Made by a program: the position numbers and the translations under genes
NCBI GenBank assembly: GCA_031553775.1
Contig: JAVBLA010000028.1
Span: 1-25,466 of the forward strand
Length of the DNA stretch: 25,466 nucleotides
Direction of reading: 5' to 3'
Origin: JAISFI01 sp031553775
Lineage (GTDB): Bacteria; Bacteroidota; Bacteroidia; Bacteroidales; Azobacteroidaceae
Notes under the pieces: model-generated
Database searches by the model: none
Told to the model about the DNA's origin: nothing
Seen by the model: the letters and a program-made list of their open reading frames with translations, nothing else
In this document: in pieces, positions 7,443 to 15,469 of the stretch
Layout of the letters: every line of letters starts with the position of its first letter
Numbering within the stretch: the stretch's first letter is position 1

Positions 7443-9927
7443 AGAAATGGGAGAAGGTGTAGCCTTTTTTCTGGAGTTTGCGGATGATTTCATCCAGGCG
7501 GAGATAGAGTTTGTCTGTTCGTTCCGGAACGGTTCCGGGGTGGATCAGGATGATGGCTCCGTTGAGGCCTTCTTTAGCTTCAAAGTCAAATAACCGGTCG
7601 ATTAATTCTTGCGATGTGCGATAGTTCGGCATATCCGGTGTTGTATAATCGGCGGCAGTGGGGATTCCGGGTGTGTAGTTCACTACCGATTGTCCCTGTG
7701 TTCCAATCAGTTTCACACTTTCTGCATTGTACCATTCGAAGGGCGGAAGGTACGATTTTATTTTTGAAATCTCGATATTCCAACGGGATAGTTCTTTCAT
7801 ATTTTCCCGGAAGTCGGATAGCAGGCTGTCGGGAGTAACCAATGATTTTGATCTGTTTTTCCATTCGGCATACTGAATGTGTTTGTCGGAATGTCCCCCT
7901 ACAAAATGTCCGTCTCCGATAATTTCCCGGATGGACTGGTAGTTTGCTTCTGCCCGGAGACAATTGCCTGTCAGAAAAAAAGAGGCTTTAATCTTGTGTT
8001 TGCGAAGAGCTTGCAGGATTACCGGTACTCCTTCGAAATTCAGATCGGCCGGGAAGACTAAATAAACCGATTTCCGGGCTGTATTTTTCCTGATGATGGC
8101 GCCGAAGTCATCTTTCATATCTTTGTCCCGGATTTGTTTCTGCCCTTCTTTTTCCATAGATGAAAGATAAAAACTCAGGCTGGCCGTACCATCCATGGTA
8201 GGTTCGTTGGAAGAATAATCTCCCGGATCGTCGTGATAAACGGCTGCTCCGTGTTGGAAAGGGGCATAGGGGTCTTCATATTTCAGGTGGATGCCTAACA
8301 GACTTTCGTAAATGGACCTGTAGATAGGCCCATCAACCAATCCTCCGTAGGTCAGGTCGTCTATTACTTCCACGTAAGCCGAATGCGGGTGGGTAGGCGA
8401 GTCGCTGCCTTCGGGATATCCGCAGATCATGGAGGTTCCCCAAGGGTTACATCCCAGCAGCCAGTCTCTCAGGGCAGCTTCCATTTCCAGATATTTTGTA
8501 TCGCCCGATACCTGGTGATACAACCTGGCTTGTGTAATGGCTGCCGTTGCCAGATTGTTAGAACACCAGATAAACGGGATACCGTTCAGGAACGGATCGT
8601 TTTCATGCAGCGCCCTTTGGAGCATACATTCCAGTCCTTTTTGCATAAAACGGGTATATTTCCGGCTCATTACAGGATCTGTCGATGAGGCTAAGTAATA
8701 ATGCCCCAGGTTGACGAAAGGATAATACTGATAATGCCGGGCTCTTCCGAGTTCCATCCAGGGGGTGATATCTTCCAGTTGTCCCCAGTAATCGGCCTGT
8801 TTTTTCCAGTCGTCTTCCTGATGGATGGAATATTGGGTGGCTGCCGCCAATTCCATATCATCCGTATAATTATCTTCTTCGTAGAAATAGGGAGATTTCA
8901 GACAGGCCGTTTGCGTATTTCCGGGGATTGCTTCGGCGAACCGGTAGGCCGGTAGCGCTTTGGCCTGTAGTTTTTCTGCTAATCCGGGGTCTGTTTTCCT
9001 GAAAATTTCCGCACCCAGGGCAAAGGCAGATGCGAATTTGGCAGCCGATGAAGAAACACCGGTGGTACGGTTCTTGTATTTACCCAATCCCTGCGGTTGT
9101 CCGGTAATAAAATAGACCGGCCTTCCGGTTCCTTTTCCCCAGCCGTAATCTACCGAATCTTTATTGGGAAGCCGCATGGAGGCATGATCCCTGTCGTCGG
9201 CGATCTGGTTGAACATCATGGCGGAATCGGGATTCATCCGGAGCATCCATTCCAGGCCCCAACGGGCTTCGTCTAATATATCGGGAACTCCGTTCGGTGT
9301 TTTTTCTCCCCGGTTGTTATATTCGTCTTTGAATATTGATGGGTTCGGTTGTTGCTGCCAGGCAAACAACATCTGGAAAGTGGCGTTGGCCGAAGTAGGC
9401 AGGTATTGCAGGTAATCGGAAGCATCGTGCCATCCTCCTCTCACATCGATAAAGTCTCCTGTGCGTGCGGGGTGACCTACAATATATCCGTCGTGTTGGT
9501 GACATTCAGCCTTTAAATAGGGATTGTATCCGCAACGTTGCTGTCGCATGTAACGCAGCAGGAAATCTGCCGAGCCTGCATACACGCCTGCATCGATCCG
9601 GAAATACGGGGAACGGGCACCGTTACATTCGATATAATAACCTCCCGGAGCAGTCAGTTCTGAAAAATCAAGGCGCAGGGCCTGCTGCATTCCCCATCTT
9701 CCGGCATTGGATTCTTTTCCTTTGGATTGGAATACAATTTGCTCCGTAAGGGATTCCCTGACTGTGAATCCGGTTTCCGGAAAACTTGTATCAGAAAGAA
9801 ATACCCCGACTTTGATACTCTCCGGAAGGTATCCAGACAGGTTAACCCGCACACAGGCAATATTTTCTGCATGGATACAGATGATGGAATGTACTGTTAT
9901 ACAAAGTAAAATAAAAACCTTTTTCAT
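7441..9927 (-). CDS. GH9 glycoside hydrolase fused to NodB/CE4-like polysaccharide deacetylase domain
   Basis: The 828-residue protein starts with a Sec signal peptide (MKKVFILLCITVHSIICIHA) and an Ig-like CelD_N domain (residues 24-112). The GH9 catalytic domain follows (about 115-590), with GGWHDASDY carrying the catalytic-base aspartates (D168, D171), the late GGLVDGP segment, and the general acid in YSSNEPTMD (E575). Residues 618-828 are NodB-like: GGHSDKH gives the two metal histidines (H679, H683), LPPFEWY matches motif 3, and LIHPGT matches motif 5. The usual TFDDG of motif 1 is replaced by FPADLNFEG, so catalysis by this domain is uncertain. Some GH9 members are exo-glucosaminidases, and a deacetylase partner would suit an amino-sugar polymer; a beta-glucan is equally possible. 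It is probably periplasmic. It lies 12 bases after the metallophosphoesterase gene on the same transcript. Confidence 0.85.
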   Translation of the reverse strand: MKKVFILLCITVHSIICIHAENIACVRVNLSGYLPESIKVGVFLSDTSFPETGFTVRESLTEQIVFQSKGKESNAGRWGMQQALRLDFSELTAPGGYYIECNGARSPYFRIDAGVYAGSADFLLRYMRQQRCGYNPYLKAECHQHDGYIVGHPARTGDFIDVRGGWHDASDYLQYLPTSANATFQMLFAWQQQPNPSIFKDEYNNRGEKTPNGVPDILDEARWGLEWMLRMNPDSAMMFNQIADDRDHASMRLPNKDSVDYGWGKGTGRPVYFITGQPQGLGKYKNRTTGVSSSAAKFASAFALGAEIFRKTDPGLAEKLQAKALPAYRFAEAIPGNTQTACLKSPYFYEEDNYTDDMELAAATQYSIHQEDDWKKQADYWGQLEDITPWMELGRARHYQYYPFVNLGHYYLASSTDPVMSRKYTRFMQKGLECMLQRALHENDPFLNGIPFIWCSNNLATAAITQARLYHQVSGDTKYLEMEAALRDWLLGCNPWGTSMICGYPEGSDSPTHPHSAYVEVIDDLTYGGLVDGPIYRSIYESLLGIHLKYEDPYAPFQHGAAVYHDDPGDYSSNEPTMDGTASLSFYLSSMEKEGQKQIRDKDMKDDFGAIIRKNTARKSVYLVFPADLNFEGVPVILQALRKHKIKASFFLTGNCLRAEANYQSIREIIGDGHFVGGHSDKHIQYAEWKNRSKSLVTPDSLLSDFRENMKELSRWNIEISKIKSYLPPFEWYNAESVKLIGTQGQSVVNYTPGIPTAADYTTPDMPNYRTSQELIDRLFDFEAKEGLNGAIILIHPGTVPERTDKLYLRLDEIIRKLQKKGYTFSHF

Positions 9928-9939
9928 ATTTGGTAATTT

Positions 9940-11805
9940 TCATTTTTTACTTTTCAGTTTAAACCGGATAACTTTTCCCTCAATCAGAGAAATCCAAATC
10001 TTTCCGTTTGTATCGGCAGTAATCTTGTTGATGGACGAGTTCCCTGCCTTGAACCGGAATAGAATTTGCTGTGTTTGAGGATCAATGGCAACTAAAAGTC
10101 CATTCTTCCCTCCGGCGTAAACAATTCCCTGATACTCGAGGATCGGGCAGGGATTATGCTCGTAGCCGAAATCTGCATCGACTGCCCAGTTTTCCGTAAA
10201 TATATTTTCCTTTGTGGAAACAGCAATGACAGAATCATTCATCAGCTTGGCATAAACTGTTTTTCCATCGGCAGAAAGTCCCATGGATTCCCGTACTTTA
10301 TACTGATTGGTACGCCAGACAGTACCGCCGGTTTGCAGGTCGATGGCAGTCATGTAGCGGTCGGGTGCCACGATAAAAATTTTATTTTCAGCGATAGCAG
10401 GAACTACATTTCCGGGAGAATACAGCACAGCCTGGTGGCCGTTGTCCCAGCTCCATTTGAGTTTCCCGGTGGTGCTATCGACACAATACAAATGCCTGTC
10501 CCATGCTCCGAATGCCACTACTTTTCCATGGATGGCCGGTTTTCCCTGCAATTGTCCTTTTGCCTGGAATGTCCAGATCATTTTTCCTGAATTCCTGTCA
10601 AATTTATAGAGTTGGTTTCCTGCACTTTGATAAAGGTATTTTCCTTCGCAGATGCCTTCTCCTATAACCGGTTTATCCAGTATCTGCTTCCAGACCGTAT
10701 TTCCTGTCGGCATATCCAGGGCATACACTCCGGAATGGTCTCCGACAAATACCTTCCTGTCTGAGATTAATGGTGTTGCATAAATAGAGCCTGTAAACTG
10801 CCGTTTCCATAACAGGCGGTTGTCCCGGTAATTCCAGGCAATGACTTCTCCTTTTGAATTTCCATACACCAGCATATTTTCAGCTACCGTCACTCCTGTG
10901 AAAATAGAGGCGGAATCCTGTATGACTTCTTTCCATTCGGCCAGAACTTCGGCTTTGGAAGGTACATCGGACTCAGGAAGCGGAGAAACCGGAAGATTTT
11001 TTACAAGATCATTGTTTTTCAGACTGAAAGCCTTGAATGGAGTGGCTTCGATTCCGATTTTCTTTTCAAAAACGAAGGCGCTGTCATTTTTCAAGGATAT
11101 GATATTATATCCTCCGGTCGTATCCCCGGAATAAAAAGTCGGCCTTCCCATCAATCCTGTGATGTTGTCAAAGTTATGCAGCGACAACCGGTGTTCGTGG
11201 CCGCACATCACAAATCCGGGTGCATAATTCCTGAGCAAACCGGTCAGCTTATACCAATTATCCAGGCCGTCTTTCAAAGGATAGTGACTGGCAATTATCA
11301 ACATCTTATCCGGTGTCATCCGGTCTCGCAACGATTGCTCCAGCCAATGGATATCTTCTTCTTTGACATGTCCGTCGCCCATTTTCATATACGGACCTGT
11401 GGCAAATCCTGCGAAGAGGTATTTCCCTTTTTCCAATAAAAAGCGGTCGCTGCCGAAAAGCCGTGTGAATGTTGCTCCGGCGCTTTCCGACCAATTGGTT
11501 TCATGATTTCCGGGAATTACATAGAAAGGAACTGTAAGTTGCTCTAATGCTTTTTTAACTGCATTTAATTCTGCATCGGATCCGGTATTTGTCAGATCTC
11601 CGGTTAAAATAAGCAGATCGAAATATCCCTGATTTATTTCATGGACAATATCGTGCAATGCCCTCTTCGAAGGTGCTCCCGGATTTACATGGATGTCCGT
11701 CAAAAAAGCAATATGCAACGACTTATTTTCTTGTGCACTTACCTGTAAGTACTCTGAAAACAATAATAAAAAAAAGAAAAATAAAAACCTTACACCCTTT
11801 CTCAT
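9940..11805 (-). CDS. Calcineurin-like metallophosphoesterase with PQQ-type beta-propeller
   Basis: This 621-residue protein has a signal peptide (cleavage probably after QVSA) and a calcineurin-type phosphoesterase domain with all metal-ligand motifs: TDIHV (D37, H39), LTGDLTNTG (D70), PGNHE (N100, H101), ASHYPL (H174) and CGHEHR (H203, H205). From about residue 290 to the end, repeated blades of the form VYALDMPTGNTVWK, LYCVDSTTGKLKWSW and MTAIDLQTGGTVWR form a PQQ/quinoprotein-like beta-propeller, which usually acts as a binding platform and not always with bound PQQ. A periplasmic phosphoesterase acting on a cell-surface or nucleotide-type substrate is the best reading; the substrate is unknown. 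It is the first gene of the three-gene minus-strand cluster, with a candidate -7 promoter about 80 bases upstream. Confidence 0.85.
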   Translation of the reverse strand: MRKGVRFLFFFFLLLFSEYLQVSAQENKSLHIAFLTDIHVNPGAPSKRALHDIVHEINQGYFDLLILTGDLTNTGSDAELNAVKKALEQLTVPFYVIPGNHETNWSESAGATFTRLFGSDRFLLEKGKYLFAGFATGPYMKMGDGHVKEEDIHWLEQSLRDRMTPDKMLIIASHYPLKDGLDNWYKLTGLLRNYAPGFVMCGHEHRLSLHNFDNITGLMGRPTFYSGDTTGGYNIISLKNDSAFVFEKKIGIEATPFKAFSLKNNDLVKNLPVSPLPESDVPSKAEVLAEWKEVIQDSASIFTGVTVAENMLVYGNSKGEVIAWNYRDNRLLWKRQFTGSIYATPLISDRKVFVGDHSGVYALDMPTGNTVWKQILDKPVIGEGICEGKYLYQSAGNQLYKFDRNSGKMIWTFQAKGQLQGKPAIHGKVVAFGAWDRHLYCVDSTTGKLKWSWDNGHQAVLYSPGNVVPAIAENKIFIVAPDRYMTAIDLQTGGTVWRTNQYKVRESMGLSADGKTVYAKLMNDSVIAVSTKENIFTENWAVDADFGYEHNPCPILEYQGIVYAGGKNGLLVAIDPQTQQILFRFKAGNSSINKITADTNGKIWISLIEGKVIRFKLKSKK

Positions 11806-11822
11806 ACATAAAGAATTAAAAA

Positions 11823-11849
11823 TTTTTCACTTTTCGTTTTTCACTTTTC
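11823..11849. repeat. Tandem 14-bp repeat in the 5' leader of the minus-strand cluster
   Basis: TTTTTCACTTTTC occurs at 11823-11835 and again at 11837-11849, giving a 14-base period. It lies in the probable leader RNA of the minus-strand operon (read there as GAAAAGTGAAAAA). No known regulatory role; it resembles the other AT-rich spacers in this window. Confidence 0.5.
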
Positions 11850-11856
11850 AATTTCA

Positions 11857-11880
11857 AAGTTGTAATACATCTTACAACTT
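11857..11880. promoter_or_regulatory. Perfect 9-bp palindrome in the divergent promoter region
   Basis: AAGTTGTAA (11857-11865) and TTACAACTT (11872-11880) form a perfect inverted repeat around a 6-base centre. It sits at the predicted transcription start side of the minus-strand promoter (-7 at 11885-11892), between the divergent phosphoesterase and L,D-transpeptidase genes. It could be an operator for a dimeric regulator or a 5'-end RNA hairpin of the minus-strand transcript. The sequence does not decide between them. Confidence 0.45.
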
Positions 11881-11884
11881 AGGA

Positions 11885-11892
11885 CAAAAATA
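11885..11892 (-). promoter_or_regulatory. Candidate -7 element for the phosphoesterase-GH9-dehydrogenase operon
   Basis: Read on the minus strand the bases are TATTTTTG, a full match to the Bacteroidetes -7 consensus TAnnTTTG. It is about 80 bases upstream of the start codon at 11805. No convincing TTTG -33 element is found at the usual distance, so the call is moderate. Confidence 0.4.
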
Positions 11893-11937
11893 CAATATAA
11901 TTTTGAAATCCTTGTCAGATTTTGACTAAAAAATCTC

Positions 11938-11945
11938 TATATTTG
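11938..11945 (+). promoter_or_regulatory. Candidate -7 element for the L,D-transpeptidase gene
   Basis: TATATTTG fully matches TAnnTTTG and lies 30 bases upstream of the start at 11976, giving a short leader. A TTTG at 11921-11924 is too close (13-base gap) for a classical -33 box, and a TTG at 11912-11914 is a little too far. Transcription may need an activator or tolerate a poor -33. Confidence 0.5.
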
Positions 11946-11975
11946 CGCCTTGAACTTTATAACCCCTATTATTCA

Positions 11976-13727
11976 ATGAAATATTTCAGGCTGATAGCAG
12001 TCTTAATACCGTGTTTTTTCCTGGCGTGCGGAGGAAATCAATCTTCCGAAAGTCCTGTTGTTTCTATATTCAAACGTTCTGAAATGCACTCCAATTATCC
12101 TGGGTTTAAAGAACACACATTATCCGATTCTCTTCGTTATTTCCTCACGGATTCTACGGTTTTGAAAGATTCCCGGATCAGTGATTTTTATAGGTCGCAG
12201 GACTATAAAATTGTGTGGACCAAGGATATTTTCGAAAGTCCCCGTCTGGATACATTACTGTCATATATAGAACGTTCCCGGGATCATGGACTATCGACCG
12301 GTTATTTCTCCGGGAAATTAATGCTCTCTTTACGCGATTCTTTACGAAGCCGGGCGTTCGGCCGGGAAATGGAGAAAGTTTACAGTGCCATGAGACAACT
12401 GGAATATTTGGCATCCAAGACATTTATCGACTATACCACGGGGTTGAAATATGGCTTTGTTCATCCGCAAAAGATTATGCCGAACGATTACTTTATCGGA
12501 ATACAGTTGCCCGATTCAGCGCATTATATAGAGGCTTTTGCTTCTTTGAAGAAAGATCCTGAAAACTTCCTTATACTTTCACAACCTGCCGATTCCGCTT
12601 ATTTAAGGTTGCAGGCTGTTTTGAATGCTTATGAATCATTTCTGAATACATCATTCGACTCCATTCCATGTTCCAAAAACATGAAAAATTATGTTTTGGA
12701 ACAGAAAAACGACATATTTCCTTTGATTGCCAAGCGCTTGATGATCAGTGGTGAACTTCCGGAATCTGCCCATGCCGACAGTATTTATGCCAGCCTGACT
12801 CCGGAACTTCTGGAAGCCGTGAATCTTTTCAGGACGAATAATTCATATCCGGAAGATAAGGAGATTGGAGAAGCTACCATCCAGTCGCTGAACCGTCCGT
12901 TTTCCTATTATTACCGGACCATCCAGGCCAACCTGGAACGTGCCCGCTGGAAAAGGGTTACGCCCGCATCGGATAAATATGTGCAGGTAAATGTGGCTGC
13001 GTTTATTTTGCAGGCGATCGAGCCGGGATACGATCCCATCAAAATGAATGTCTGTGCCGGGATCCCTTACAGGAATCAGACTCCTTTGCTGGAAAGCGAG
13101 ATCAGTTATATCAACCTTAATCCCAAATGGAATGTACCTGCCAGTATTGTGGAAAAAGAGATTTATTGGTCGGTAAAAAGGGATTCGAATTACCTGAAAA
13201 AACAACGGATGAAAATCATTACCCGGGGAGGGCAGGTGGTAGATCCGTCGGAAGTTGACTGGAATACCGTTAATCCGAAGAAATTTCCTTACCTGATCCG
13301 CCAGGATTCGGGCGATGGGAATTCCTTGGGAAGGATCAAGTTCATGTTCGATAACCCATTTTCCGTTTATCTGCACGATACACCTATGAAAAGCAGGTTT
13401 GCTTACAGAAACCGGGGAGTCAGTCATGGTTGTGTGAGGATTCAGCGTCCCATGGATTTTGCTTTTTTCTGCCTTTCAGATAAAGATTCTACCTATTTCG
13501 ACCGGCTTCGTTACAGCATCGACTTACCCCCCATATCTACCGGAGGAAAAGATTTACTGAAAAAAAACCAGTTGAAAAAGGTGGAAGATGTGGTTTACCT
13601 GAAGAAAAAAGTTCCGCTCACCATCGATTATTATACCGCTTATGTTTTGCCTGACGGCAAGTTTTATTTCGCGGATGATGTTTACGGGTTCGATAAGAAA
13701 ATCCGGAAGGCATTGATGATAGACTAA
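11976..13727 (+). CDS. YcbB-type L,D-transpeptidase lipoprotein
   Basis: This 583-residue protein resembles the YcbB/LdtD family, which forms 3-3 cross-links in peptidoglycan or related bonds to it. The start at 11976 (MKYFRLIAVLIPCFFLACGG) is preferred over one 54 bases upstream, because it gives a proper lipoprotein signal with lipobox LACG and lies just after the -7 promoter element. A scaffold region is followed by a peptidoglycan-binding-like helical segment (EATIQSLN, about residues 270-295). The YkuD catalytic domain comes next (residues about 330-530: IPYRNQTPLLESEISYINLNP, then the active-site motif SHGCVR with H484 and C486). The catalytic histidine and cysteine are intact, so activity is expected. 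Lipid anchoring places it in the periplasmic leaflet of a membrane. It is divergent from the phosphoesterase operon. Confidence 0.88.
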   Translation: MKYFRLIAVLIPCFFLACGGNQSSESPVVSIFKRSEMHSNYPGFKEHTLSDSLRYFLTDSTVLKDSRISDFYRSQDYKIVWTKDIFESPRLDTLLSYIERSRDHGLSTGYFSGKLMLSLRDSLRSRAFGREMEKVYSAMRQLEYLASKTFIDYTTGLKYGFVHPQKIMPNDYFIGIQLPDSAHYIEAFASLKKDPENFLILSQPADSAYLRLQAVLNAYESFLNTSFDSIPCSKNMKNYVLEQKNDIFPLIAKRLMISGELPESAHADSIYASLTPELLEAVNLFRTNNSYPEDKEIGEATIQSLNRPFSYYYRTIQANLERARWKRVTPASDKYVQVNVAAFILQAIEPGYDPIKMNVCAGIPYRNQTPLLESEISYINLNPKWNVPASIVEKEIYWSVKRDSNYLKKQRMKIITRGGQVVDPSEVDWNTVNPKKFPYLIRQDSGDGNSLGRIKFMFDNPFSVYLHDTPMKSRFAYRNRGVSHGCVRIQRPMDFAFFCLSDKDSTYFDRLRYSIDLPPISTGGKDLLKKNQLKKVEDVVYLKKKVPLTIDYYTAYVLPDGKFYFADDVYGFDKKIRKALMID

Positions 13728-13814
13728 ACATTTGCAATAGTTATTTTTTGTATACTGCTGAACAAATTTTTCCTGTAGATCGTTATTGTTGCTATACAAA
13801 CAATTCCAATCTTT

Positions 13815-14546
13815 ATGAACAGGATAAAATACATCATCACTTTGTCTCTTTTTTTCTTTGCAGGCTATGTGCAGGCACAATCTCCCCAGGTAGATTCCCT
13901 GTCGGTTTATATCCTGAAAAGGATGAGCCAGACCATGCAGTCCTTAGGTTCCTGCAGTTTCAGTGTCAATACAACCTACGATGTGTACGATGAGAATGCC
14001 GGTTTGGTAAAACATACCGGAGAGGAAGCGGTTTATATGAAGTTTCCCGATAAAATGAAGATTCATTTCAATGGGGATAAAGGGAGGCGGGCCATTTGGT
14101 ACAACCAGAATTCGCTGGTTTATTATTCGTATGAGAAACAGCAATATTCAAAAATCTCTACTCCACCCACTATCATTGAAACGATCGATACGATTTCCAA
14201 ACAATACGGGATCGAATTTCCTGCGGCCGATTATTTCTACAACTCGTTTGTGCAGGACCTGATCGATACGGGCGGGAATCTGTTATACCTCGGTATCAGC
14301 CCGGTGGAAGGAAAAAAGTGTTTCCACATTGCCGGAAAAGACCGTAACGGAACCGGTTACCAGTTCTGGATCTCTGATGACGATTATTTTCTCCCTGTAA
14401 AAATGGTGTTGGTATACGGGAGTGAAGAGCATAATCCCCAGTATGAAGCTTATTACAGCAATTGGGAGATCAATCCGAATATTCCGGACAGTATGTTCGA
14501 ATGTTCTTTGCCTCCGATGACGGTTTCCGTAAAATCAAAAAAATAA
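13815..14546 (+). CDS. DUF2092 family periplasmic protein
   Basis: The 243-residue protein has a signal peptide ending at VQA (residues 1-21). The remainder matches DUF2092: a helix (VDSLSVYILKRMSQTM), then beta-strands such as EAVYMKFPDKMKIHF and FWISDDDYFLPVKMVLVY. DUF2092 members are predicted to share the LolA/LolB-like lipid-binding fold, so a role in handling a hydrophobic envelope component is possible, but no member of this type has a role that I can name. The gene begins 87 bases after the L,D-transpeptidase with no strong promoter motif in between, and is followed after 31 bases by the DUF6515 gene, so all three may be co-transcribed. Confidence 0.8.
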   Translation: MNRIKYIITLSLFFFAGYVQAQSPQVDSLSVYILKRMSQTMQSLGSCSFSVNTTYDVYDENAGLVKHTGEEAVYMKFPDKMKIHFNGDKGRRAIWYNQNSLVYYSYEKQQYSKISTPPTIIETIDTISKQYGIEFPAADYFYNSFVQDLIDTGGNLLYLGISPVEGKKCFHIAGKDRNGTGYQFWISDDDYFLPVKMVLVYGSEEHNPQYEAYYSNWEINPNIPDSMFECSLPPMTVSVKSKK

Positions 14547-14577
14547 TTTTCAACTTTCAATTGTCAATTATTAAAGC

Positions 14578-15291
14578 ATGAAAACAACTCCAAAATATCT
14601 GGTTATACTATTGGGAATTCTCTTATTTACTCCTCAATATACAATGGCGCAAAGGTTCAACCATGCCCAGGCGGTGCATTATGGACCCCCGGCGCCTCAT
14701 CCGGCACCCCGTCCGGTTCCTCCGCCGCCTCGTCCTGTTCCTGTCCGTCCTGTTCCAGTCCCGGTTCCAAGACCCGTTCCGGTACCCCGGCCAGTCCCGG
14801 TTCCGAGACCTGTTCCTGTTCCGGCGTTTCATTACCCCTATGTTTACCATCCTTATGTTCCTTATTATTGGGGACCGGTATGGCATCCTATAGGATTTGT
14901 GGCTGCCACGTTGACAACTGCAGCGATTATTATCAGTGTCAATAACCAGCAATATCATTATGATAACGGAGTTTATTATGTGGTAGTCGACAATGGATAT
15001 AAAGCGGTACCCGCACCGCTGGGGGCTGAAGTAACTTCTCTCCCCAACGGGTATGTTAAACTTTCGCTCAACGGACAAGCTTATTACTACTACGCCGGTG
15101 TATTTTACAGCAAATCGAGCAGTAAATATAAAGTGATCAAAGCTCCGGCAGGTGCAGTGGTAGCTCACCTTCCCGATGGTGCTACCCAAACTACTGTTGA
15201 CGGACAGAGTTATATGATATATAACGATACTTATTTTGAGCCGGTACAGCAAAATGGGCAGGATGCTTATGTTGTGGTGGAAGTGAAATAA
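14578..15291 (+). CDS. Proline-rich DUF6515 family protein
   Basis: The 237-residue protein has a signal peptide (cleavage near TMA-QRF). A proline-rich stretch follows (residues 37-82) made largely of VPVPRP repeats, then an aromatic segment (FHYPYVYHPYVPYYWGP) and a hydrophobic helix (IGFVAATLTTAAIIISV) that may act as a membrane segment. The C-terminal half (about 120-237) is a DUF6515-type domain with repeated YY/DNGVYYVVVDNGYKAVPAP and YAGVFYSKSSSKYKVIKAP units, which look like small beta modules found in surface or periplasmic proteins. The function is unknown. The proline stretch probably spans a gap, such as through the peptidoglycan layer. It ends the plus-strand cluster that starts with the L,D-transpeptidase. 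Confidence 0.8.
   Translation: MKTTPKYLVILLGILLFTPQYTMAQRFNHAQAVHYGPPAPHPAPRPVPPPPRPVPVRPVPVPVPRPVPVPRPVPVPRPVPVPAFHYPYVYHPYVPYYWGPVWHPIGFVAATLTTAAIIISVNNQQYHYDNGVYYVVVDNGYKAVPAPLGAEVTSLPNGYVKLSLNGQAYYYYAGVFYSKSSSKYKVIKAPAGAVVAHLPDGATQTTVDGQSYMIYNDTYFEPVQQNGQDAYVVVEVK
14758..14823 (+). repeat. In-frame 18-bp tandem repeat encoding VPVPRP
   Basis: About 3.7 copies of an 18-base unit encode VPVPRP repeats inside the DUF6515 gene. The copies differ at third codon positions, so they have diverged since duplication. Length variation between strains is likely because such repeats slip. Confidence 0.7.
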
Positions 15292-15330
15292 GTTAAGAGT
15301 GAAGAGTTAAAAATTAAAAGTCGATCTTGA

Positions 15331-15408
15331 CCGTCATTGGTAGGAGGAACGACGAAGCAATCTCCTGAGATTTGTAGGGGGGTGTTTCGCTATTGCTCGT
15401 AATGACGG
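15331..15408. mobile_element. Small palindromic MITE/REP-like repeat with CCGTCATT termini
   Basis: CCGTCATT (15331-15338) and AATGACGG (15401-15408) are perfect 8-bp terminal inverted repeats. Inside, GAGGAACGACGAAGCAATCTC on the left, and GAGCAATAGCGAAACA read inward from the right, match the widespread bacterial repeat type beginning CGTCATTGCGAGGAG and continuing GACGAAGCAATCTC. A second inverted pair, CTCCTGAG (15362-15369) and CTCAGGAG (15432-15439), may extend the structure to about 15446. It is non-coding and lies in the 321-base gap between the DUF6515 and T9SS genes. No other gene is seen in this gap. Confidence 0.65.
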
Positions 15409-15469
15409 CATTTCACACATTTAAACCAATCCTCAGGAGAAATTTGCATCACTTGTATTTTTACAAAAA

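Noticed and set aside
7404..7493. N-terminal extension of the dehydrogenase (30 residues before MSIQSF).
   Set aside because: It is encoded by the repetitive AT-rich spacer and the end of the GH9 gene; it adds no domain.
11922..11975. Upstream start for the L,D-transpeptidase.
   Set aside because: It would place 18 residues before the lipoprotein signal and its start codon overlaps the promoter region.
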